A program made the translations under genes and the position numbers. From Lachnospiraceae bacterium (GTDB lineage Bacteria; Bacillota; Clostridia; Lachnospirales; Lachnospiraceae): a DNA stretch of 63,983 bases. The stretch spans positions 1 to 63,983 of the forward strand of contig JAQXXU010000047.1 of assembly GCA_029226225.1 (NCBI GenBank), given 5' to 3'. The number at the start of each line of letters is the position of its first letter. The stretch's first letter is position 1. Below, one piece after another: positions 38,695 to 47,337 of the stretch. The notes beneath the pieces are model-generated. The model saw nothing but the letters and a program-made list of their open reading frames with translations. It made no database searches and had not been told where the DNA came from.

Positions 38695-40176
38695 ATGAAA
38701 GAAAATCTTTTATTAAAAAATATGTCCTGGGAAGAAATATATGATCTCGCTGAAAAACAGGGCATCACAGCCTATGTGTACCAGGAGTTTATCGAAAAGG
38801 ACATGCCTTCAGAGGTCAGAGAACGCTTCAAATCATCAGCAAAAAATACGGTATTATCAGATGAGCGGCTCATGTACGACACAGCCCGTCAGGTCAGGCT
38901 TTTAGAAGAGAACGGCATTACCTGCGCGGTACTTAAGGGCGCAGCGCTCTCAGCCTGCTATTCTTCTCCGGTATTAAGGCGGTACGGCGATATAGACATC
39001 TATGTGCCAGGAAAGGAGGCATTCGAAAAAGCCTGCACGCTCTACATGGATAAAGGTTTTGTCCGTGAAAAAAGATCATACAGCCTTCACCATGTCGGAT
39101 TTTTCGGAGAGGACGGTATAGAAACAGAGCTTCACTCATCGCTTTTAGAGCCATTTTCTGATGACAGGATAAATGCGATGACTTCCTCCTTCGAAAAACA
39201 GCTTACGATAACTGAAGTGTCTGTAAGACCTACACTTACTCTGCCAGCACTCAGTGAAAAGGATAACGGAGTCTACCTGTTTCTTCACCTGTTGTCGCAT
39301 TTTTTAGGTGAAGGGATATCTGTACGGCTTCTTTTAGATATTTCAATGTACTTTAACCATATAAAAGCTGAAAAGTCGTTAAAGTACTTCAAAAAATTTA
39401 TGCTCCGAGCCGGACTTAAGACCTTTGCCGTGACTGTGATGGGATTCTGCCAGAGGTATCTGGGGCTTCTATCGGAGAAAAATCCCATGTCAGAGTTTGA
39501 CTGCGAATACGATGAAGAGAAGGGCAGGAAGCTGTATGACACAGTTCTTGATACCGGAGATTTTGGCCATCATGGTCCAGAAAAAATGGCTGTCCCAGCA
39601 GGTTCTCTATGGTCGGTATTTTTATCCCAGGTCAGAAGACAGAACCCTGTCGAATACCATGATCCGCTGAAACGGCCGTTTCTATGCATAAAGACATTCT
39701 GTGGTTTTTTAAAAAATAACCGGACCCTGCGAGGAGTGAGCACTTTTTCAGTGATAAGAGATGCGCTTGCCCGGGGGAAAAGCGCAGAGGCTCTTAAGGT
39801 CTTTAAAGATGATGACAGCATTATAAGAAAGGCGCACGGGAACAGTATGTGGCCTTTCATAAAAGACGGCGATATGGTACGTATATCCGAGGTTTGTCGG
39901 CCTTTAAAGAAGTACGATGTGATACTTTACAGAAGACGGGACAAAACTCTGGTGCTTCATAGGATAATAGATATCAGATATGGCTATTACTTTACGGCTG
40001 GAGACAGCCAGACAGAGCTTGAGGCAGTGGCAGGAGAACAGGTAAAGGGAGTTATGAAAGGCTGCTACCACAAAGGCAGATACATAAAGGCCGGGCATCT
40101 GGCAGGAAAAGTCTGGGCAGCAGGCCTTCCGTTCAGATGGTGTATAAGAGAGGTAAAGAATGCGTTTAAGAGATGA
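38695..40176 (+). CDS. Nucleotidyltransferase family protein fused to S24/S26 signal-peptidase-like domain
   Basis: N-term ITCAVLKGAALSACYSSPVLRRYGDIDIYVP; C-term AHGNSMWPFIKDGDMVRI...LVLHRIIDIRYGYYFTAGDSQ. Confidence 0.8.
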   Translation: MKENLLLKNMSWEEIYDLAEKQGITAYVYQEFIEKDMPSEVRERFKSSAKNTVLSDERLMYDTARQVRLLEENGITCAVLKGAALSACYSSPVLRRYGDIDIYVPGKEAFEKACTLYMDKGFVREKRSYSLHHVGFFGEDGIETELHSSLLEPFSDDRINAMTSSFEKQLTITEVSVRPTLTLPALSEKDNGVYLFLHLLSHFLGEGISVRLLLDISMYFNHIKAEKSLKYFKKFMLRAGLKTFAVTVMGFCQRYLGLLSEKNPMSEFDCEYDEEKGRKLYDTVLDTGDFGHHGPEKMAVPAGSLWSVFLSQVRRQNPVEYHDPLKRPFLCIKTFCGFLKNNRTLRGVSTFSVIRDALARGKSAEALKVFKDDDSIIRKAHGNSMWPFIKDGDMVRISEVCRPLKKYDVILYRRRDKTLVLHRIIDIRYGYYFTAGDSQTELEAVAGEQVKGVMKGCYHKGRYIKAGHLAGKVWAAGLPFRWCIREVKNAFKR

Positions 40177-41329
40177 CATGACTGTAAAAAAAATCGGAGA
40201 TGAATTTTACCTGGTCCCTTTTGCCGGAGCTCAGGCTGACAGGGTAAGAAGCGTAAGGCTTAACGCGGCTGGCGCTTTTATAGCGAAGCAGCTGGCTTTT
40301 GAGATAACAGACAGGGCGCTCTATGAGACGGTGGCAGTAAACACTGGAAAGAGAACATCTGAGGTGGAGTCAGATACTGATGAGTTCCTGGCTGAGCTTG
40401 ATCAGAGAGGACTCTTAGAGGACGATGACTCGGACTTTGAGGTGCCTTTGGACGCAGAGTTTTTTGACATAGCGGGAATAAAAATGTATGTCTCCGGGAG
40501 TGTAAAGGCTGTAAATACATATCTGAGCGACAAGCTCTATGCCTTTGAATGCGCGCCATTTGACGACGAGGAGGCAGACCATGAAGTGATGATCACGAGA
40601 GGAGATCCTCCTGAGGACGGAAGCCTTGTCTTTATGACAGAAGAGTTTATCCTGAGTGAAAATATGTCTGAGTATATCTTTTATTACAACGGGTTTAAAA
40701 GAGTCGGAGCTTCGGTAGTATCGAAAGACTTCTCACATTCGGTATTTTTCTTAAAAGACAGGAGAAAGCCGGATGATGAGTTAAGGGAAGAACTCTTTAC
40801 CGTAATGCGCACGGCCTTTCTTCTGGCAGCATTAAAGGACAGAAAGGTGGCCATTCACTGTGCCGCTCTGCAGGATAAGTCCGGGACATTTCTTCTGAGC
40901 GGACCTTCAGGAATGGGAAAGACCACACTGGCGACTCTTATAACTGAGGCGTATAAAGGGGTGTGCATCAAAAATGGCGATCTGGCGCTTGTCGGAACAG
41001 AGGATGGCAGACCCTACTTCTACGGGATTCCTTGGTGTGGGACATCAGAAACTTATAGCAACACTACCGCGCCTGTCGATATGGCTGCATTCTTACATCA
41101 GGCACAGGAAAACAGGTCGGTCGGGCTGGGGTACGGACAGGCACAGGTCAGTTTCTTTAACAGGCTTATAACTCCGTCCTGGACAGAGGAGATGCTTGAT
41201 GCAAAGCTGTACTGTGCAGGAGTGATCAGTGGGAAAATAAAGTCATATGACTATTATTTCAAAAATGAGAGAAAGGCGGCAGAGGTGTTTTATGAAAGAC
41301 GTATTGCTGATCATACCAGCGTACAATGA
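40160..41329 (+). CDS. PqqD-like domain plus HPr-kinase-like domain
   Basis: N-term RSVRLNAAGAFIAKQLAFEIT...; C-term IHCAALQDKSGTFLLSGPSGMGKTTLATLI...IKNGDLALV. Confidence 0.8.
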   Translation: MRLRDDMTVKKIGDEFYLVPFAGAQADRVRSVRLNAAGAFIAKQLAFEITDRALYETVAVNTGKRTSEVESDTDEFLAELDQRGLLEDDDSDFEVPLDAEFFDIAGIKMYVSGSVKAVNTYLSDKLYAFECAPFDDEEADHEVMITRGDPPEDGSLVFMTEEFILSENMSEYIFYYNGFKRVGASVVSKDFSHSVFFLKDRRKPDDELREELFTVMRTAFLLAALKDRKVAIHCAALQDKSGTFLLSGPSGMGKTTLATLITEAYKGVCIKNGDLALVGTEDGRPYFYGIPWCGTSETYSNTTAPVDMAAFLHQAQENRSVGLGYGQAQVSFFNRLITPSWTEEMLDAKLYCAGVISGKIKSYDYYFKNERKAAEVFYERRIADHTSVQ

Positions 41330-41966
41330 GGCAGATTCGCTGGCGGATACGGTCACACAGGTACTTAAGTATCCGGAATATGACTATGTGGTGATAGATG
41401 ACGGATCCACAGACGGAACGGCTGAGATCATAGAGCAGAACGGGTATAACCATCTGACACATCAGAAGAACTCAGGACTTGACGCGACTTTTCTGACAGG
41501 CATCAGATACGCTTACCGGGAAAAATACCGTTACGTGGTCCAGATCGACGCCGATGGGCAGCACGACCCCAAATACATAGGCAGGATGGTAGAAAAAGCC
41601 GACGACGGATATGATGTGGTCATAGGTTCGCGCTATCTGAAAGGGCAGGTGCAGAATGCAGATATTCTGAGACGCTCGGGGAGCCAGCTTTTAAGGTGGG
41701 CCATTTATCTGACGACCGGGAAAAACATCACCGATCCGACATCGGGCATGAGGCTCTATAACAGGAGAGCGCAAAGGTTTTTCCTTACGCATAATGGCTG
41801 TGGGCCGGAACCTGATACCATAGCAGTCCTGATGCGGCGTGGGGCGAAAGTAACTGAGGCTCCGGTCATGATGCATGACCGTCTGGCCGGAAAAAGCTAC
41901 CTGACACCGAGAAATGCCATAAACTATATGGTACGGGAGCTTTCAGGCATATTTTTTAAAAAGTAA
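41292..41966 (+). CDS. Glycosyltransferase family 2 (polyprenyl-phosphate type)
   Basis: VLLIIPAYNEADSLADTV...VIDDGSTDGT...QIDADGQHDPKYI; no C-terminal TM. Confidence 0.88.
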   Translation: MKDVLLIIPAYNEADSLADTVTQVLKYPEYDYVVIDDGSTDGTAEIIEQNGYNHLTHQKNSGLDATFLTGIRYAYREKYRYVVQIDADGQHDPKYIGRMVEKADDGYDVVIGSRYLKGQVQNADILRRSGSQLLRWAIYLTTGKNITDPTSGMRLYNRRAQRFFLTHNGCGPEPDTIAVLMRRGAKVTEAPVMMHDRLAGKSYLTPRNAINYMVRELSGIFFKK

Positions 41967-42009
41967 AATTTTTTACACTTTTTATGGGACCGGTTTCCAA
42001 AAATGGTTG

Positions 42010-42042
42010 CAAAATATGGTAAACATGGTATAATAACTTAGA
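42010..42042 (+). promoter_or_regulatory. Putative promoter upstream of small protein/ABC exporter pair
   Basis: ttgcaa-aatatggtaaacatgg-tataat. Confidence 0.55.
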
Positions 42043-42099
42043 TTGTGATTTTAGAGAGAATTTATTATAGAAAGCTTCGAAAGGGAAAAGGTGACAGAT

Positions 42100-42522
42100 A
42101 TGTACGAGAAACCGATGTTTTTTGAGACAGATGATCTGGCAGAGGGCATTTACCTGTCGAGTGGAGCGGGAGACACCTGCTGGCAGTATCAGGGCTGGAG
42201 ACCAGACGATAACTTCTTTGTTGAGGGAGTAGATGAGTATCGATTCCGCGTGGATTTCAAGCACATAGAAGTAAATCACTATAACAGCAAAGACGCATAT
42301 GTGACCTTATTTTTTAACCATCCTGTGACAGTTGTATCCTGCGACCACGTGAGCGGTGGTACATCAGGAATTAGCGGGAATGGAACTACTACTATTTCAT
42401 TTACTACAGACATGGGACTCGGGAACAATCAGAATGAGAACTTCTCGATAGGAATGCGGGTTAAGACACAAAATAATGTAAAACCAGCAGTAACCGGCGG
42501 CACGATAGTTGATAAAGGCTGA
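42100..42522 (+). CDS. Small protein with leader-like N-terminus; candidate modified/exported substrate
   Basis: MYEKPMFFETDDLAEGIYLSSGAGDTCW... then beta-rich, Gly/Thr/Asn-rich; RBS aaaaggtg before ATG 42100. Confidence 0.6.
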   Translation: MYEKPMFFETDDLAEGIYLSSGAGDTCWQYQGWRPDDNFFVEGVDEYRFRVDFKHIEVNHYNSKDAYVTLFFNHPVTVVSCDHVSGGTSGISGNGTTTISFTTDMGLGNNQNENFSIGMRVKTQNNVKPAVTGGTIVDKG

Positions 42523-44246
42523 CAGATACGATCAAAAAATACATCGAAAAAGTAACCAGACTTGATATAGATTCTATAAAGCGCAGCATTGGATTCGTCT
42601 ATGATTTTACAAGGCAGCATGTCGGTGGCATGATCTTTTATATGGTCATGAGTCTTTCGGGAGTGGCGACAGGATTTTTGTCGTCACTTGTATCTAAGGA
42701 TTTAGTCGACATCGTAACCGGGCAGAAGAAGGGCGAACTGCTGCGTTTTTTTTTACTTACGATAGTCATCGCGTTGGTCAATGTAGCGATAGCACAGCTC
42801 ACTAACTATTTTTCACTCAGGATCAGTCTGTCGGTAAGCACAGCGATAAAGACAGAGATATTTGACAGGATGACGGATTCGGAATGGGAGGGCTTGAAGA
42901 AATACCATTCCGGCGATCTGATGTCCCGTATAAGCGGAGATTCAGGGAATATCGCCTCCGGAGTCTTAAGCTTCATTCCGGGTATAGTCACGAACGCTGC
43001 CCGGTTCTTCGGAGCACTTGCTATGGTCTTATGGTATGACTGGACCTTCGCTATATTTGCTCTCCTGGGCATACCCTTCTCTCTTATCATCTCAAGAAAA
43101 ATGGTCGGGCGCATGCAGCAGAACTCTCTGGATGCTTCCAAGAAAAATGCTGATGTGTACGGATTTATGCAGGAAACTTTTACGAACATCGGCTTTGTAA
43201 AGGCATTCAGCCTCCTTGATATGTACACGAAAAAATTCCGGGAGTCACTTACAGAGTATAATCGTATGCAGATCGACTACAACCGGATGTCCATAGTATC
43301 ATCGATCATCATGAGCCTTGCGGGACTTTTAGTAAGCTACACGTCATATGGCTGGGGTATCTACAGGGTTTGGAGCGGAGTTATCTCATACGGTACGATG
43401 ACTATGTTCTTAAGCCTTTCAGGAACGCTGACAGGCTCTGTCAGTTCTCTCGGAAGTTCTTTTTCACAGGCTATATCACTTGATACTTCAGCGAGAAGGA
43501 TACTTGAGATCCTCGACCTCAGAAAGGACGACTTCTCAGATGATAAAAGGGCAGAGCATTTTTTAAATCTGATAGAGAAAAAAGACTTTTCCATTCATAT
43601 AGAGAATGCGTCTTTTCACTATAGAGACGATGAAAAAGAAGTGTTTTCAGATGTCTCACTTCAGATGAAAAAGGGAAGAGTCTATGCGATAGTCGGCCCG
43701 TCAGGTGACGGAAAGACTACTTTTCTCAGATGCCTGCTTTCGCTGACTGAGCCATCTGCAGGAGAGGAGTATCTGCAGTGCGGTGAAAAGAAGCTCAGGC
43801 TCTCTCCTTCTACCAGACGGTTTTTTGCGATGGTGCCGCAGAAGAGTATCCTGTTTTCAGGAACTGTAAGAGATAATCTGCTCTTAGCGGACGCGCAGGC
43901 TACGGATGAAGAGATGACAGAGGCTTTAGCCGATTCCTGCGCCTGGGACTTCCTTAGGGAAAGAGACGGACTTGACACGGAAATCCTCGAGGGAGGAGAG
44001 GGCCTGTCGTCAGGGCAGATACAGCGTATAGCCATAGCCAGGGCGCTGCTTCGCGCTGCTCCGGTCCTTGTGTTAGATGAGGCTACCTCGGCTCTCGATA
44101 CAGACACAGAGGCAGAAGTCATAGAGCACATCATGAAGAAAAAAGATAACCGCATCACGGTTATCACGACCCATCGTCCGAAGATATTAGACTACTGTGA
44201 TGAAGTATTCAGGTTCGATGGAGAGCATCTGATAAAACAGTCATGA
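42519..44246 (+). CDS. ABC transporter, fused permease/ATPase
   Basis: TMD; Walker A GPSGDGKTT, signature LSSGQIQR, Walker B VLVLDEATSALD; frame open upstream of the ATG at 42630 back to a CTG overlapping the previous stop. Confidence 0.88.
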   Translation: MTDTIKKYIEKVTRLDIDSIKRSIGFVYDFTRQHVGGMIFYMVMSLSGVATGFLSSLVSKDLVDIVTGQKKGELLRFFLLTIVIALVNVAIAQLTNYFSLRISLSVSTAIKTEIFDRMTDSEWEGLKKYHSGDLMSRISGDSGNIASGVLSFIPGIVTNAARFFGALAMVLWYDWTFAIFALLGIPFSLIISRKMVGRMQQNSLDASKKNADVYGFMQETFTNIGFVKAFSLLDMYTKKFRESLTEYNRMQIDYNRMSIVSSIIMSLAGLLVSYTSYGWGIYRVWSGVISYGTMTMFLSLSGTLTGSVSSLGSSFSQAISLDTSARRILEILDLRKDDFSDDKRAEHFLNLIEKKDFSIHIENASFHYRDDEKEVFSDVSLQMKKGRVYAIVGPSGDGKTTFLRCLLSLTEPSAGEEYLQCGEKKLRLSPSTRRFFAMVPQKSILFSGTVRDNLLLADAQATDEEMTEALADSCAWDFLRERDGLDTEILEGGEGLSSGQIQRIAIARALLRAAPVLVLDEATSALDTDTEAEVIEHIMKKKDNRITVITTHRPKILDYCDEVFRFDGEHLIKQS

Positions 44247-44263
44247 TTTTTTTGAAAAAATGC

Positions 44264-44292
44264 TTGACAGAACTATGCGAAAAGAGTATAGT
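44264..44292 (+). promoter_or_regulatory. Putative promoter for tRNA-Leu(CAG)
   Basis: TTGACA-17-TATAGT. Confidence 0.7.
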
Positions 44293-44320
44293 TTATTTAT
44301 CCGTGCGAACGGACTAGGAC

Positions 44321-44405
44321 GCAGGAATGGCGGAATTGGCAGACGCGCAAGCTTCAGGTGCTTGTGGCTATTGCAGTCGTGAGGGTTCAAGTCCCTTTTC
44401 CTGCA
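44321..44405 (+). tRNA. tRNA-Leu (CAG)
   Basis: gcaggaatggcggaattggcagacgcgcaagcttcaggtgcttg...ttcctgca; anticodon loop TTCAGGT. Confidence 0.94.
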
Positions 44406-44419
44406 TTACTTTTATAAGG

Positions 44420-44457
44420 AAAGGAGCGGTTATTTTCTATAGATAATCCGCTCCTTT
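44420..44457 (+). terminator. Terminator after tRNA-Leu(CAG)
   Basis: aaaggagcgg...ccgctccttt. Confidence 0.75.
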
Positions 44458-44510
44458 GTTGTCTTATTTTCCTTGTTTTATGCTTTGGACAACGAAAGGG
44501 GCGTTTTGGT

Positions 44511-45527
44511 ATGCTGATCAGAGAGAGGATGGAGCAGATGGAGAAGGAAGTGCTTTCTCCTTATGCTACGTTTGATGTGGATTCGAGGGGCAGGGAGAGA
44601 GAAGAGGAACAGTGTGATATCAGACCGCTTTTTCAGAGGGACAGGGACAGGATACTCCACTGTAAGGCGTTCAGACGACTTATGAACAAGACCCAGGTGT
44701 TTCTTTATCCTATGGGCGATCACTACAGGACCAGGATGTCGCATACGCTTGAGGTGTCACAGAATGCGAGGACTATCGGAAAAGCCCTTCGCTTAAACGA
44801 GGATCTGATAGAGGCTATAGCCTTAGGTCATGACCTTGGACACACGCCTTTCGGTCATGCCGGGGAGGATGTACTGAACAGTGTTACGAAGAATGGCTTT
44901 TCACATTCGGAGCAGTCGGTTCGTATAGTAGAAAAGCTTGAAAAAGACGGACAGGGCTTAAATCTGACCTGGGAAGTCAGGGATGGCATCAGAAATCACC
45001 AGACCGAGGGAAAGCCGCATACTCCAGAGGGAGCTGTGGTTCGTCTCTCCGATAAGATCGCATATATCTATGCAGACGTGGATGACGCCATAAGAGGCGA
45101 GATCATCACGGAAGAGGAGATCCCGCTTGAGATCAGAAAGACTCTCGGCATGAACGCGAAGGAGAGGCTTAACACGATGATCCATGATGTGATCATGACA
45201 AGCCTCGATTCTCCGGATATCAGGATGTCTGATGAAGTGCTTCAGGCAGCAAGGGACTTGAGGGCATTTTTGTTTAAGAATGTATATAAGAATCCGAAGG
45301 CCAAGGGAGAGGAAGTAAAGGCCAAGAGGATGGTCAGGATGCTCTTTGAGTATTACGATGAGAATCCGGATGCGCTCCCGGAAAAGTACTTTAAGGCCAT
45401 TGGCAGGAACGGAGATGACCAGGAGAGGATCATCTGTGATTATATAGCCGGGATGACTGACAGCTACTGCAGGACGAAGTTTTCGGAATTCTTTATACCG
45501 AAAGCCTGGGAGGTGGACGGGTATTGA
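44511..45527 (+). CDS. dgt: dGTP triphosphohydrolase-like HD protein
   Basis: RRLMNKTQVF, TRMSHTLEVSQNAR, LGHDLGHTPFGHAGE. Confidence 0.93.
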   Translation: MLIRERMEQMEKEVLSPYATFDVDSRGREREEEQCDIRPLFQRDRDRILHCKAFRRLMNKTQVFLYPMGDHYRTRMSHTLEVSQNARTIGKALRLNEDLIEAIALGHDLGHTPFGHAGEDVLNSVTKNGFSHSEQSVRIVEKLEKDGQGLNLTWEVRDGIRNHQTEGKPHTPEGAVVRLSDKIAYIYADVDDAIRGEIITEEEIPLEIRKTLGMNAKERLNTMIHDVIMTSLDSPDIRMSDEVLQAARDLRAFLFKNVYKNPKAKGEEVKAKRMVRMLFEYYDENPDALPEKYFKAIGRNGDDQERIICDYIAGMTDSYCRTKFSEFFIPKAWEVDGY

Positions 45528-47326
45528 GCCATTACGACGAGAATACTTTAGAAGAAGTCAGACGGGCAAATGACATAGTAGAGGTCATAGGTGAGTATGT
45601 CCCGCTGAAGAGAAGTGGAGCCAACTACTTCGGGCTGTGCCCGTTCCATAGTGAAAAAAGCCCTTCCTTTTCGGTAAGTCCGGACAGACAGATGTATCAC
45701 TGCTTTGGCTGCGGAGCAAGCGGAACAGTGTATCAGTTTTACGAGAACTATCTGCATATGTCGTTCCCAGAGGCTGTACGGGCCTTGGCTGAGCGTGCAG
45801 GCATCACTCTGAAGGAGACAGAATACTCACCTGAGCAGAAGAAAAGAAAAGAGCGCCGTGACAAGCTCCTCGCATTGCAGAAGGAGGCTGCATACTATTA
45901 TTATGCGCTTCTGCACAGTGATCATGGAAAGCACTGTCTGGAGTACTTTAAGAACAGAAAGCTTTCAGATGAGACCATGAGGAACTTCGGCCTCGGCTAC
46001 TCGGATGCCTTTTCAGATGATCTGTACAGACATCTTAAGAAAAAAGGATATACGGACGATATACTAAAAGACAGTGGCCTTATCACCTTTGATGAGAGGG
46101 GAGTGCGGGACAAATTCTTCAACAGGGCGATGTTTCCGATCATGGACCAGTATTCGAGGGTCATAGGATTCGGAGGCAGGGTCATGGGAGATGGAAAGCC
46201 AAAGTATTTAAACTCTCCTGAGACAGATATCTTCGACAAGAGCCATACGCTCTATGGACTTTTTCTTGCGAGAAGGTCCAGAAGAGGGTACTTTATCCTG
46301 TGTGAGGGATATATGGATGTCATAGCTTTGCATCAGGGTGGTTTTGACTGTGCTGTGGCTTCTCTTGGCACCTCGCTCACCCCGGGGCAGGTGGATGTGA
46401 TAAGCCGTTTCACTAAGGACGTCTACCTGTCATATGACAGTGATGGCGCCGGCATTAAAGCTGCACTTCGTGCCATACCGATGCTTCGCAGCAGAGGTAT
46501 CATGCCGCGGATCATCCACATGGCCCCTTATAAGGATCCGGACGAGTTTCTTAAAGGCCTGGGACCTGAGGAATACCAGAAGCGGATAGATGAAGCAGAG
46601 AATTTTTTCATCTTTGAGATAAGACAGCTACAGACACAGTATGATATGTCTGACCCGGGTAAGAGAACAGAGTTTCAGCGGGAAACCGCAAAAAAGCTCA
46701 TGGGCTTTAAAGAACAGCTCGAGAGAGATAACTATATCGATGCTGTATGCAGGGCTTTTGATATACCGGTCCAGGCGATGAAACAGCTCGTAAAGGAGCT
46801 TGCAGCCGGTGAGGCGAGAAAGTCAGGCATGATGGGACATAAGGCACCTGACAAGGGGCAGGCTGCAAAGGTTTCTGCAGATGTAAAGGTAAGACAGACT
46901 GATAAGAACCAGAGGCTTCTTCTGTCCTGGATTTCCTACAGACCGGATCTGTTCGGGACGGTTTCTAAATACTTAAAGCCGTCTGATTTCGAGGATGGAG
47001 TACTGAGAAGTACAGCAGAGGGTATGTACAGGCAAATGGAAAAAAGCGGGATCATGAATCCTGCTTCTATCATAGATTCTTTTGACGAAGTAGAGGATCA
47101 GAACGAAGTGTCACGGATTTTTCACGAGTACGTGAGAGACCTTCAGGCGACTCCGAAGGATGAAAGAGGCACAGCGTTTGTCCAGACTCTTTCGAGGGCA
47201 GTGGCAAAGGCATACGATGAGCGGATGAATGCGCTTGAAGAGACAGACGTGACCCGGTTTGACCTGATACGTGAGAAGAAAGAATCACTTTCGGAAATAA
47301 GTAAGCTGCGTATTCCGAACGCGTAA
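45524..47326 (+). CDS. dnaG: DNA primase
   Basis: [27 protein letters not shown]...[10 protein letters not shown]; Toprim [13 protein letters not shown]. Confidence 0.97.
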   Translation: MSHYDENTLEEVRRANDIVEVIGEYVPLKRSGANYFGLCPFHSEKSPSFSVSPDRQMYHCFGCGASGTVYQFYENYLHMSFPEAVRALAERAGITLKETEYSPEQKKRKERRDKLLALQKEAAYYYYALLHSDHGKHCLEYFKNRKLSDETMRNFGLGYSDAFSDDLYRHLKKKGYTDDILKDSGLITFDERGVRDKFFNRAMFPIMDQYSRVIGFGGRVMGDGKPKYLNSPETDIFDKSHTLYGLFLARRSRRGYFILCEGYMDVIALHQGGFDCAVASLGTSLTPGQVDVISRFTKDVYLSYDSDGAGIKAALRAIPMLRSRGIMPRIIHMAPYKDPDEFLKGLGPEEYQKRIDEAENFFIFEIRQLQTQYDMSDPGKRTEFQRETAKKLMGFKEQLERDNYIDAVCRAFDIPVQAMKQLVKELAAGEARKSGMMGHKAPDKGQAAKVSADVKVRQTDKNQRLLLSWISYRPDLFGTVSKYLKPSDFEDGVLRSTAEGMYRQMEKSGIMNPASIIDSFDEVEDQNEVSRIFHEYVRDLQATPKDERGTAFVQTLSRAVAKAYDERMNALEETDVTRFDLIREKKESLSEISKLRIPNA

Positions 47327-47337
47327 GGAGGATTTTT

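Noticed and set aside
24825-44397. Prophage or integrative element between the tRNA-Leu genes
   Set aside because: No integrase, phage structural or conjugation genes between them; only the repeat is noted as a finding.
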